From the NCBI RefSeq assembly GCF_036865545.1, contig NZ_CP142208.1, forward strand, positions 744,001-808,000: a DNA stretch of 64,000 nucleotides, given 5' to 3'. The first letter of the stretch is position 1; every line of letters starts with the position of its first letter. The notes beneath the pieces were generated by a model, which was given only the letters and a program-made list of their open reading frames with translations, was not told the origin of the DNA and ran no database searches. Source of the stretch: Erwinia sp. E_sp_B01_1 (GTDB lineage Bacteria; Pseudomonadota; Gammaproteobacteria; Enterobacterales; Enterobacteriaceae). Of this stretch, positions 9,129 through 17,377 are shown piece after piece. The translations under genes were made by a program, and so were the position numbers.

Positions 9129-9211
9129 GCAGAGATAATAGTGCGGTTGAAAAAAGCGCCATACACTCCGCTCTGACAACTTCCGTCACTTAAACCTCAT
9201 TGGGCACATTC

Positions 9212-9904
9212 ATGACTAATTCAAAACTTGAAGTACTGACCCCGCATAACAGCCAGATGATCTTCATCGACCAGCAGCCACAGATGGCCTTTGGCGTGCA
9301 GTCTATCGATCGCCAGGTGCTGAAAAACAACACCGTGGCGCTGGCGAAAGTAGCGAAAGTCTTCAACATTCCTACCATCATCACTACCGTGGAAACTGAA
9401 AGCTTCTCTGGTCACACCTACCCGGAACTGCTGGATGTGTTTCCTGGTAAAGACATCCTGGAGCGCACTTCAATGAACTCCTGGGATGACCAGAAAGTGC
9501 GTGATGCGCTGGCTGCCAACGGTAAGAAAAAAGTGGTGGTTTCCGGTCTGTGGACTGAAGTCTGCAACAACAGCTTCGCCCTGTGCGCCATGCTGGAAGG
9601 CGACTACGAAATTTATATGGTGGCAGATGCCTCAGGCGGCACCACTAAAGAAGCTCATGATTACGCTATGCAGCGCATGATTCAGGCGGGTGTGATCCCT
9701 GTGACCTGGCAGCAGGTGATGCTGGAGTGGCAGCGTGACTGGGCGAACAAAGAGACCTACAACGCGGTGATGGATATTGCTAAAGAGCACTCAGGTGCTT
9801 ACGGCATCGGCGTTGATTATGCCTATACCATGGTGCACAAAGCGCCTTCACGTCAGAAGAGTGAACACCGTACCCTGGCACCTGTTGCCGCACCGGTACG
9901 TTAA
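9212..9904 (+). CDS. isochorismatase-like hydrolase (YcaC family)
   Basis: A 230-aa cysteine hydrolase of the isochorismatase superfamily, most like E. coli YcaC. The catalytic Asp is at about residue 20 (IFIDQQ) and the Cys at about 118 (WTEVCNNS), preceded by the strand KKVVVSGLWTEVC. The ATG at 9212 gives a normal N-terminus; the in-frame TTG at 9200 would add only four residues. It starts the plus-strand unit divergent from the amidohydrolase operon and is followed by a hairpin and two XapX genes. The substrate is unknown; amide hydrolysis is plausible from the family. Confidence 0.88.
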   Translation: MTNSKLEVLTPHNSQMIFIDQQPQMAFGVQSIDRQVLKNNTVALAKVAKVFNIPTIITTVETESFSGHTYPELLDVFPGKDILERTSMNSWDDQKVRDALAANGKKKVVVSGLWTEVCNNSFALCAMLEGDYEIYMVADASGGTTKEAHDYAMQRMIQAGVIPVTWQQVMLEWQRDWANKETYNAVMDIAKEHSGAYGIGVDYAYTMVHKAPSRQKSEHRTLAPVAAPVR

Positions 9905-9915
9905 CCGGTCTCTGC

Positions 9916-9938
9916 AGGCCAGCCCTTTGGGCTGGCCT
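9916..9938 (+). terminator. hairpin after the YcaC-like gene
   Basis: Perfect 10-bp stem AGGCCAGCCC / GGGCTGGCCT with a ttt loop, 12 bases after the stop codon. The T-run is weak (ctgccttc), so it may act as a partial terminator or mRNA 3'-end stabiliser ahead of the XapX genes. Confidence 0.55.
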
Positions 9939-9959
9939 CTGCCTTCTACAGGATGAATT

Positions 9960-10205
9960 ATGAGTCCTTTATTCATTTCTCTGGGTGCAGGCGTGTTCAT
10001 CGGCCTGCTCTACGCAATACTTAAGGTTCGTTCTCCCGCGCCTCCGGCCGTAGCTTTGGTAGGACTGTTAGGGATGGTGATTGGTGGTCAGGTCGCGGCG
10101 CAATTTGTGCAAAAAGAAGTAAAAAGTACCGCGCAAACCCTCTCTTCTGACACGTCTGCTGAGCTTCCACTGACCAGACCATTGCCCCTACGGGCCGGGA
10201 GTTAA
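9960..10205 (+). CDS. XapX domain-containing membrane protein 1
   Basis: An 81-aa small membrane protein with two hydrophobic helices (about 4-20 and 30-50) joined by the XapX (DUF1427) signature loop (KVRSPAPPAVALVGLLGM). The C-terminal 30 residues are polar. A ribosome binding site (caggatg) precedes the ATG. The stop overlaps the ATG of the next XapX gene by one base. The family's function is unknown; members sit beside transport or catabolic genes. Confidence 0.82.
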   Translation: MSPLFISLGAGVFIGLLYAILKVRSPAPPAVALVGLLGMVIGGQVAAQFVQKEVKSTAQTLSSDTSAELPLTRPLPLRAGS

Positions 10206-10462
10206 TGATGCTAAAAGCCTATGTTATTTCACTGATTATGGGCATGCTGGCGGGCGCGATTTATGTGGCGATCCGGGTTGAAGCCCCTGCACCGCCTGTG
10301 ATTGCCCTGCTGGGTCTGTTCGGCATGCTGGTGGGCGAGCAACTGGTGCCTCTGGTGAAACGACTGATTAAACGGGAACCCGTCAATCTGGCCTGGTTCC
10401 GCCATGAATGCGTGCCTAAAATCAGCGGCACTCCGCCTCCGGCAGGGGAGAAGACGCCATAG
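10205..10462 (+). CDS. XapX domain-containing membrane protein 2
   Basis: An 85-aa second XapX protein, with two hydrophobic helices flanking EAPAPPVIALLGLFGM. It parallels the preceding gene but differs in sequence, so the two are likely partners or ancient duplicates. Start and stop overlap the neighbour (TAATG), giving coupled translation; an alternative ATG lies three bases on. It is followed 46 bases later by the lone receiver gene of the signalling module. Confidence 0.82.
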   Translation: MMLKAYVISLIMGMLAGAIYVAIRVEAPAPPVIALLGLFGMLVGEQLVPLVKRLIKREPVNLAWFRHECVPKISGTPPPAGEKTP

Positions 10463-10508
10463 GGAATGCTCCCGGTCTCGAAAGAGCCACGACAAAGGAT
10501 AAAAGGAT

Positions 10509-10874
10509 ATGTCTCAGTGCATAGTCATTGTGGATGATGAACAATCCGTTCGTCGTGGTCTCTGCAACTTACTGCATTCTGAAGGATACACCACGCAGGA
10601 ATTTGAATCCGCAGAAGCCCTGTTAGAGGATGAGCGCGCCTTACAGGGGGCCGCAATGTTTATCATCGATGTGCGTCTGAAAGGGATGAGTGGTTTCGAG
10701 CTTTTTAAGGCGCTGACCCTGAGACTGGAGGATCCGCCGGGCATTATTATCTCCGGGGATGGCGATGAAAATATGCTGTGGTATGCAATCAGTCTTGGCG
10801 CACTTGCTTTTTTACCTAAACCCATCGAAATTGATACATTATTCGATCATATTCGCCGGGAGTTTTCCTCGTGA
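10509..10874 (+). CDS. stand-alone response regulator receiver protein
   Basis: A 121-aa CheY-like receiver with no output domain. Acidic pocket Asp9-Asp10, phospho-acceptor Asp54 (IIDVRL), Ser82 and Lys104 (LPKP) are all present. The sequence resembles FixJ-type receivers. Its stop overlaps the GTG start of the giant kinase by four bases (GTGA), so it is very probably a phosphorylation partner or a shuttle between the kinase and the FixJ-type regulator beyond it. Confidence 0.92.
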   Translation: MSQCIVIVDDEQSVRRGLCNLLHSEGYTTQEFESAEALLEDERALQGAAMFIIDVRLKGMSGFELFKALTLRLEDPPGIIISGDGDENMLWYAISLGALAFLPKPIEIDTLFDHIRREFSS

Positions 10875-13800
10875 GAGATGCCGTGAGCCTGTTACCTGCT
10901 GTTTTTCAAACCGTTGGTGAAGAGGGACTTTCACTCACGGATGAGTTCTCCTTCACGGCCCTGGTGCACGAAAGCAATTTCGCCTGGTTTCTCTGCCGGC
11001 ATACCCCTTCCGGTGACACCTTTATCCTGGCAACGGCTCCGGATGAGCAGACCACTTTTCAGGCCACGCAGCTACTGAAAAATGAGTGGCTGCTGAGCGA
11101 TAAACTTTCGCCACAGTGGGCGCTTAAGCCGGTGGGCTCGACGCATTATCATGGCCGTTATGCGCTGATGTATCCGCTGTTTTCCTGCCGGACGCTGGCC
11201 GATTTTCTCCGTCTCACGCCACAGTCGCTGGCCGATTTTTTAACCAGCGCCATTTCGCTTTGCCATAGTCTGAGCAAAATGCATCAGCAGGGCATTATCC
11301 ACGGCGATATCAAACCCGCGAATTTTATCCTGAATGAAGACGGGACCTATCGTCTGGGCGGATTTGGCCTTGCTTCCCTGAGCACTGAGACGCAGATCAA
11401 AACGGGTTTATCTGCCTCGGGCGGGACGCTGGCTTATATGTCTCCTGAGCACACCACGCGGACTTCCCATTCTGTCTCTTTCCTCAGCGATCTCTACAGC
11501 CTTGGCATGGTGCTTTATGAATTGCTGACCGGCACACTGCCCTTTGGTACTGTAGACAGCGGCCATGCGGAGTGGGTGCACTATCACGTTGCTTCAGAAC
11601 CGCAACCGCCGCATTCGATCAGGCCGGATGTGCCTGCAGTGCTTTCAGCGGTGATCTTACGTTTACTGGCAAAATCTCCTGAGCACCGTTATCAGACGGC
11701 AGAAGGGCTGCTTGCCGATCTTCGCCGCTGTCATTCCACGCTGACGGCAGAAGGCAATATCAACACCTTCACGCCTGGATTGCAGGATACTCAGCGAAAA
11801 GGACTCGCCTCACCCATGCCCTTCGCCAGCCATCCCCAGGCTGAACAGATCGTGGCGATCTGTGACGAGGTGAATAAAAGCGGCTCACCCTGTCTGGTAG
11901 TGATTGGTGGCGCGCCTGGCACGGGAAAATCCTCAATGATTGCCACCAGCATCAGGAGGTTGCAGCAAAAGAAAATGCTGCTAACGGTCGTCAAAGCTGA
12001 CCAGCACTCCCCGGTTTTGCCTTATGCCCTTTTTACCACGGCCTTTCGCATGGTGGTGCTCCACCTGCTGGGGCTCTCAGCCGGAGAGGTTGAACGCTGG
12101 AAGAGCCACATCACCCGCCTGCTGGGGGAGTATGTGGGGCTGGCCGTACATTTTTTGCCTGAGCTTGGCGTGTTGTTATCGCAGAATGCCCAGCTCCCCG
12201 ATGCTCATTCACAGGATGCCAGAAACCAGTTCAGCAATATGATTTGCCGTCTGGTGCAGGCTTTTACCAATCCCGGCAGACCTTTCGTGATGCTGATTGA
12301 TGACATTCACTGGGCGGACCAGGCCAGTCTGCATCTGCTGCAAAATCTGTTGAGCTTCAGTGAGGATATTCCCCTGATGCTGGTGGTGACCCACCGGGAT
12401 TTCGCCTCTTTGCCCTGTCCGGCGACAGGGGCCCAACTGGATAAACTCCGGCGTTCCGCCACCCGAGTTGTTGAGATAACCCCTGAACCCCTTTCAGTGA
12501 AAACGCTGGGACGCTGGCTGGCAGAGATATTTCAGGTGCGTACCCCGGTCACGGAGGAGTTGTCCCAGCTTATCCATAATAAAACGGCGGGCAATCCTCT
12601 CTTTACTCAGGCTTTTTTCCGCCAGGCTGTGCAGGACGGGCTGATCACTCATCATCACCATCAGATGAAATGGACCTGGGATCGGGAGGCGCTGAACGCC
12701 TGTCACTACACCGAAAACGTGGCGGACAGGGTGCTCCAGCAGATGGAGACGATCCCGGTGACCACCCGCAGGCTGTTAGGTAAAATCGCCTGCGTGGGAG
12801 GCTCGGGGGAACTGCTGTTACTGAGCAAAGTTCTGCACCTGCCTGTCGAAAAGATCGTCACCCGCCTGCTTCCGGCGGTGACAACACAGCTGATCGCGCT
12901 GACGACCACCGGCTACGCTTTTACCCACGATCGCATCCATGAGGCGGCGTTCAGCCTGCTCGCCGCCGGGGAAAAGGATCGTCTGCATTTGCGGGTAGCC
13001 AACCGGCTCAGTGAGCTGGCCGTTGTTGAAGGCAGTAATGATGCGCTGTTCAGGGCGGTTCATCATATCGCCTCTATTAAGGAGACCCAGCTGATTGAGC
13101 TGGACTCGGCCACCTGGCGCGATCTGATCCTGCGGGCCGCACGACGGGCAAAAAACACCGGAGATTCTGTTTCTGCTCTGCGTTTCCTGCAGACTGCGAG
13201 GGGGGTTACACCCTGTCTCGCGCCGCATGAGGATTTCGTCTTCCTGCTTGAAGAGGCTGAATGTGAATTCCTGAATGGCAATCTGACCACTGCACTGGCG
13301 CTGTGTAAAAAGCTGGTGAGTGCCCCGGGTGAACTCACGGACAAAGCCGTTGCCGCCTGCCTGATGGCAGAAATTCATATGCGGCAATCTCACAGCCAGC
13401 TTGCGCTGGAAACCGCCATTGCCTGGCTGGCGCGCTTCGGTATCCATCTCAACCGCCATCCCGACAAAGCCGAATGTGATGCGGCAAGAATTAAACTCAA
13501 GGCACAGGTAGGCAAAAATCCCTACGCCCGCTTCAGACCGCTGCCGCTGATGGCCAGCCGCGAGACGGAAGCGGTGATGAATCTGATGGCCAGCGCCAGT
13601 ATCTTTGCCGCTTTTGTCAGCCCCCGCCTGCACTTTATGATCATCTGTAAAATGCTGCATCTGACTATGGATCACGGCATCACCGGTGCCTCCACCCTGG
13701 CGCTCTCCTGGTATGGCGTGCTGTGCGGCGATCATTACAACGAATACAGCCGGGGTTATGCCAGCACGCTGCTGGCGCGGGAGCTGGTTTACCGGCACGA

Positions 13801-16447
13801 TTTCACCAGTTTTAAGGCCCGCACCTTGTTACCTCTGGATCAGGTCAGCATCTGGACCATGCCGGTGACCTGGGCCATTGACTGCGCCAAAGCGACGTTT
13901 AACGAAGCCGTCGCCAACGGCGATCGCACTTCAGCCTGCCTTGCGCTGCGCCATCAGACCATGAATTACCTGACCCGTGGCGATCATCTCGACGGCATTC
14001 TGACCACCATTGAGCGTGGGCTCGCCTATGTACGCAAAGCCCAGTACAGCGATGTGGAAGTGATTATGCAGATGCAGCGTGAGTTTGTGCTGTTTCTGAG
14101 GACGGCGAGAGAAGGCGTACTTACTGGCAAGGATTTTGCCCCTGCCGTACTGCAGAGAGTTCAGGCAGAAAGAGGCAGTGAGCCCCTGTATCTGATGCAG
14201 TTCTGGCACTGGTTGTACCGGGGGATGGCGCACTTTTTCTCCGGGGAGTACCGCTGCGCCAGCCACTGTTTCTCCCAGGCTGAACCTTTTACGGGCTCCA
14301 TTCCCGGCCATATTCATATGCTCGATTTTCATCTGTACAGTGCCTTGTCCGCAACTTTGCAGCTTGAGCCGGAGAGTTATACCTGCGATCTGCAGCTTAA
14401 AATCTCCCGCCACTTCGACAAGATAGCCACCTGGGCTACGGAGAATTCAAGGACCTTTGCGGATAAAGAAGCGCTGCTGAGCGCTGAAATTCACCGGCTT
14501 AATCGCCATACCGCCCTGGCGGCGGAACAGTATGAGCGGGCTGTCAGCCTGTCGAGAGAAGGCCGTTTCGATCATATCAACGGGCTGGCTCATGAACTGG
14601 CTGCCCGTTTTGCCGCTTCCTGTGGGTTGAACGTTGCGGCAGAAGCCTATCTCCGGGGAGCACTCAATGCCTGGGAACGATGGGGAGCGGGTGCCAAAGT
14701 CCGGCAGTTTGAGTTACAGCACCCCCATCTGATTTCAGCACTCCAGGCGTCGCATTTTACTACGGTGACCTTTGACCAGAACGAGGCGGTCAACGATCTG
14801 CAAAATGTGATTACCGCCGTTCAGGCGCTGACCGAGGAGATCAACCTTGAGCGCCTGATCAACACCCTGATGATGATGATGCTGGAAAGAGCCGGGGCGC
14901 AGCACTGCTTACTGATCCGCCTGTTGGATGGAAGCGTGCCGGAGATCGAGGCGAAGGCATCGATCACCGTGGACGGGACCCGTGTCAGGATCCTGCAGCA
15001 CACGCCGGTAGCCACCGATCTTCCTCTTTCTGTCCTCTCCGCTGTGATCCGCACCGGGCAGGAGATCCGTACCGGTAAGCCTGACGTTTTCAGTCCGTTC
15101 AGTCAGGATCCCTACCTCGTTGCTTCCGGCGCGGCGGTGATGTGTGTCCCTATGTTTAAACAGGCGCGGATGGTCGGGGTGCTCTATCTGGAAAATCGTC
15201 TGATGCCGGATGTGTTTACAGCGGAGCACTCAAAAATCATCTCTATTATCGGTGCTCAGGCGGCTATCTCACTGGAAACAGCCCGGCTCTATAGTGAAGT
15301 GCTGGAAGAGAACATTCAGCGGCGGCGGGTGGAAAAACAGCTTCGCGCCAGCCAGACCTCGCTGATGCTGGGAGAAAAAATAAGCCACACCGGCACCTGG
15401 CACTGGAATCTTGAGCAGGACATCATGCTGGTTTCGGAAGAGTACACCCGGATCCTTGGCCTGCCTGAACAGCAAAAAAGCCTTTCCATGGCCAATTTTT
15501 TAACGCGTGTTCATCCGGACGATCGTCCGTGCATCAGCGAACTGGTAGCGGACAGCGTGCGCAATGGCATCAGTATGCAGGCTGAGTTTCGTATTCTCAG
15601 GCCCGATGGAGAGTGCCGCTACATCAAAGGAATTGGTGAGCCGGTGGATAGCTGGGCTGAGGTAAAGGAGTATTTTGGCACCCTGTCGGATACTACCGCG
15701 CAGCGGCTTTCGGAAGATGCTGTGCGGCTGGCCCAGGCCGATCTTGCGCGCGTCTCCAGGGCCACGACGGTGGGGCAGTTAACCGCCTCTATTGCGCATG
15801 AAATCAATCAGCCGCTGATGTCGATAGTGGCGAATGCCGGAGCCAGCCTGCGCTGGCTGAAACGCGATCCCCTGCATCTGGAAAACGCCTGCTTCAGCCT
15901 GAATGAAATTCTCAATGAAGGAAAACGGGCTGGCGATATTATTCGCGGGTTGCAGTCCCTGACGCGTAATCACGTTTCTGAATTTGCGACGACCGGCCTT
16001 CATCTGATCGCCAGAGATATTTTATCGCTTTCCAGGATGGAGATTGAACGTAAATGGATGTCTCTTGAACTCAGTCTGCGCGCGACGAACGACCTGATTT
16101 ACTGCGACCGGGTGCAGATCCAACAGGTTCTGTTAAATCTGGTCGTTAACGCCATTGAGGCAATGACTGAAAGTGAGCAAAAGGTACGAACGCTTACTCT
16201 CTCTTCCTCAAATCCGGAAAAAAACGTGATTCGCTTTGAAGTCTCAGATACCGGACAGGGCCTGTCAGAGGAGGTTTCCAGACGCCTCTTTGACTCTTTC
16301 TACACCACAAAAAAAGAGGGGATGGGCATGGGGCTTACCATCTGCCATGAGATTATCAAAAAGCATGGTGGCGTTCTGAAGGCTGAGAACCGGGACAGGG
16401 GCGGCAGCTGCTTCTGGTTTACGTTGCCTGCCGAACCTCAGGGCTGA
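10871..16447 (+). CDS. trifunctional Ser/Thr kinase-like / AAA ATPase / sensor histidine kinase
   Basis: A giant 1858-aa signalling protein. Order: Ser/Thr kinase-like domain (about 20-290; HGDIKPANF with Asp146), AAA/NACHT-like ATPase (Walker A GAPGTGKS 347-354, Walker B VMLIDDIHWAD near 480), helical TPR-like region (about 750-1290), GAF (about 1310-1460), PAS (about 1500-1600), HisKA with His1643 (AHEINQP) and an HATPase domain (NAIEAM, DTGQGL, GMGMGL). The kinase-like domain has GFG (164-166) instead of DFG and no clear beta-3 Lys, so it is probably a pseudokinase or ligand-binding module. The GTG start overlaps the receiver gene. It matches the known proteobacterial/cyanobacterial three-part kinase family; no transmembrane segment is evident, so it is cytoplasmic. 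Signal unknown. Confidence 0.92.
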   Translation: MRDAVSLLPAVFQTVGEEGLSLTDEFSFTALVHESNFAWFLCRHTPSGDTFILATAPDEQTTFQATQLLKNEWLLSDKLSPQWALKPVGSTHYHGRYALMYPLFSCRTLADFLRLTPQSLADFLTSAISLCHSLSKMHQQGIIHGDIKPANFILNEDGTYRLGGFGLASLSTETQIKTGLSASGGTLAYMSPEHTTRTSHSVSFLSDLYSLGMVLYELLTGTLPFGTVDSGHAEWVHYHVASEPQPPHSIRPDVPAVLSAVILRLLAKSPEHRYQTAEGLLADLRRCHSTLTAEGNINTFTPGLQDTQRKGLASPMPFASHPQAEQIVAICDEVNKSGSPCLVVIGGAPGTGKSSMIATSIRRLQQKKMLLTVVKADQHSPVLPYALFTTAFRMVVLHLLGLSAGEVERWKSHITRLLGEYVGLAVHFLPELGVLLSQNAQLPDAHSQDARNQFSNMICRLVQAFTNPGRPFVMLIDDIHWADQASLHLLQNLLSFSEDIPLMLVVTHRDFASLPCPATGAQLDKLRRSATRVVEITPEPLSVKTLGRWLAEIFQVRTPVTEELSQLIHNKTAGNPLFTQAFFRQAVQDGLITHHHHQMKWTWDREALNACHYTENVADRVLQQMETIPVTTRRLLGKIACVGGSGELLLLSKVLHLPVEKIVTRLLPAVTTQLIALTTTGYAFTHDRIHEAAFSLLAAGEKDRLHLRVANRLSELAVVEGSNDALFRAVHHIASIKETQLIELDSATWRDLILRAARRAKNTGDSVSALRFLQTARGVTPCLAPHEDFVFLLEEAECEFLNGNLTTALALCKKLVSAPGELTDKAVAACLMAEIHMRQSHSQLALETAIAWLARFGIHLNRHPDKAECDAARIKLKAQVGKNPYARFRPLPLMASRETEAVMNLMASASIFAAFVSPRLHFMIICKMLHLTMDHGITGASTLALSWYGVLCGDHYNEYSRGYASTLLARELVYRHDFTSFKARTLLPLDQVSIWTMPVTWAIDCAKATFNEAVANGDRTSACLALRHQTMNYLTRGDHLDGILTTIERGLAYVRKAQYSDVEVIMQMQREFVLFLRTAREGVLTGKDFAPAVLQRVQAERGSEPLYLMQFWHWLYRGMAHFFSGEYRCASHCFSQAEPFTGSIPGHIHMLDFHLYSALSATLQLEPESYTCDLQLKISRHFDKIATWATENSRTFADKEALLSAEIHRLNRHTALAAEQYERAVSLSREGRFDHINGLAHELAARFAASCGLNVAAEAYLRGALNAWERWGAGAKVRQFELQHPHLISALQASHFTTVTFDQNEAVNDLQNVITAVQALTEEINLERLINTLMMMMLERAGAQHCLLIRLLDGSVPEIEAKASITVDGTRVRILQHTPVATDLPLSVLSAVIRTGQEIRTGKPDVFSPFSQDPYLVASGAAVMCVPMFKQARMVGVLYLENRLMPDVFTAEHSKIISIIGAQAAISLETARLYSEVLEENIQRRRVEKQLRASQTSLMLGEKISHTGTWHWNLEQDIMLVSEEYTRILGLPEQQKSLSMANFLTRVHPDDRPCISELVADSVRNGISMQAEFRILRPDGECRYIKGIGEPVDSWAEVKEYFGTLSDTTAQRLSEDAVRLAQADLARVSRATTVGQLTASIAHEINQPLMSIVANAGASLRWLKRDPLHLENACFSLNEILNEGKRAGDIIRGLQSLTRNHVSEFATTGLHLIARDILSLSRMEIERKWMSLELSLRATNDLIYCDRVQIQQVLLNLVVNAIEAMTESEQKVRTLTLSSSNPEKNVIRFEVSDTGQGLSEEVSRRLFDSFYTTKKEGMGMGLTICHEIIKKHGGVLKAENRDRGGSCFWFTLPAEPQG

Positions 16448-16460
16448 GCATGTTCAGCCC
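16441..16460. terminator. hairpin between the convergent kinase and FixJ-type genes
   Basis: 7-bp stem GGGCTGA / TCAGCCC with a 6-base loop, followed by TTATTAA. It overlaps the kinase stop codon and lies four bases beyond the end of the convergent regulator. Weak T-run; moderate support as a terminator. Confidence 0.5.
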
Positions 16461-16463
16461 TTA

Positions 16464-17096
16464 TTAAGCGGGGCGCTGGCGGCTCAGCGTGCTGGCAATA
16501 TTGAGGCGCTCCGCAGCCCTGACCAGATCGGAGAGCGAACGGACCTGCATTTTTTCCATCACCCGCCGTTTATGCACCTTGGCAGTGATTTCACTTATCC
16601 CCATCTCAGCGGCGATCTGTTTATTCTGCAAGCCGCTGACAGCCAGAAGCATCACTTCACTCTCCCTTGGGGTCAGGGAGTGGTGGCGTTCGGTCAGCAG
16701 CCGCTTTTCATCCGAAGAGTCCCGGTTGGCTGCTGACAGAGTCACTGCCTCAGCCACCGCGTCCAGCAAACTATCCGGATCCACCGGTTTGGTCAGGAAT
16801 TCACAGGCTCCGGATTTCATCGCCCTGACCGTCACGGGAATGGTGCCAAACCCGGTCAGGAATATGGTGGGCAGGGTATAGCCCCGTTCCGTTATCCTGC
16901 GCGAGACTTCAAATCCATCCGGCCCTGGCATATTGATATCCACGATCAAACAACTGGGCGCGGGATAATCTGCCTGTGCCAGAAAAGCCTCAGAAGAAGA
17001 GAAAGAGCAGACGGCATAATTTTGCGAGCTGAGTAAGTTAGTCAGTGCGGTGGTGACCGACTCATCATCATCAACTACATAAACTGTGGGGTTCAT
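16464..17096 (-). CDS. FixJ-type LuxR-family response regulator
   Basis: A 210-aa two-domain regulator. The N-terminal receiver carries Asp10-Asp11, phospho-acceptor Asp53 (IVDINMPG), Thr81 and Lys103 (LTKP). After a linker (about 125-140) comes a LuxR/GerE helix-turn-helix (LTPRESEVMLLAVSG... NKQIAAEMGIS...). It converges on the giant kinase gene and is the obvious DNA-binding output of that system. Targets are not visible, but the adjacent amidohydrolase and XapX operons are candidates. A Fur-box-like sequence lies upstream of its start. Confidence 0.92.
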   Translation of the reverse strand: MNPTVYVVDDDESVTTALTNLLSSQNYAVCSFSSSEAFLAQADYPAPSCLIVDINMPGPDGFEVSRRITERGYTLPTIFLTGFGTIPVTVRAMKSGACEFLTKPVDPDSLLDAVAEAVTLSAANRDSSDEKRLLTERHHSLTPRESEVMLLAVSGLQNKQIAAEMGISEITAKVHKRRVMEKMQVRSLSDLVRAAERLNIASTLSRQRPA

Positions 17097-17218
17097 AAGG
17101 CTCTCTTTATCTACTCACCAATAGCGCAGGAAGGGATTTATTAAAACTACTACAAGCAGTGCAATTTTTCCTGGCTGTGATGAGGGCGTGCCATCTACGG
17201 GATGAGGGCTGATATTAT

Positions 17219-17237
17219 CATAATAATTATCATTATC
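17219..17237. promoter_or_regulatory. Fur-box-like sequence
   Basis: This 19-base site matches the palindromic Fur consensus GATAATGATNATCATTATC at 17 of 19 positions (differences at positions 1 and 7). It lies 123 bases upstream of the FixJ-type gene start (minus strand) and 141 bases upstream of slt. Additional ATTATCA hexamers flank it. Suggests iron-responsive control, most likely of the regulator; not proven. Confidence 0.5.
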
Positions 17238-17377
17238 ATCGTGTTACTGGCGTATTAAGATTAATTGCAGCCCGGTTCAGGCGATTTTTTTTAGCAGAAC
17301 GGTGAAAGCCTGGTTAGCATGAAGGGAGTTATTTGGGTGTGATCAGGATAAAGAGAGGCGTAAACGTGGGGAAAGTC

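Noticed and set aside
12818..13798. 326-aa minus-strand ORF inside the giant kinase
   Set aside because: Shadow of a long GC-rich coding frame; no ribosome binding site or recognisable domain.
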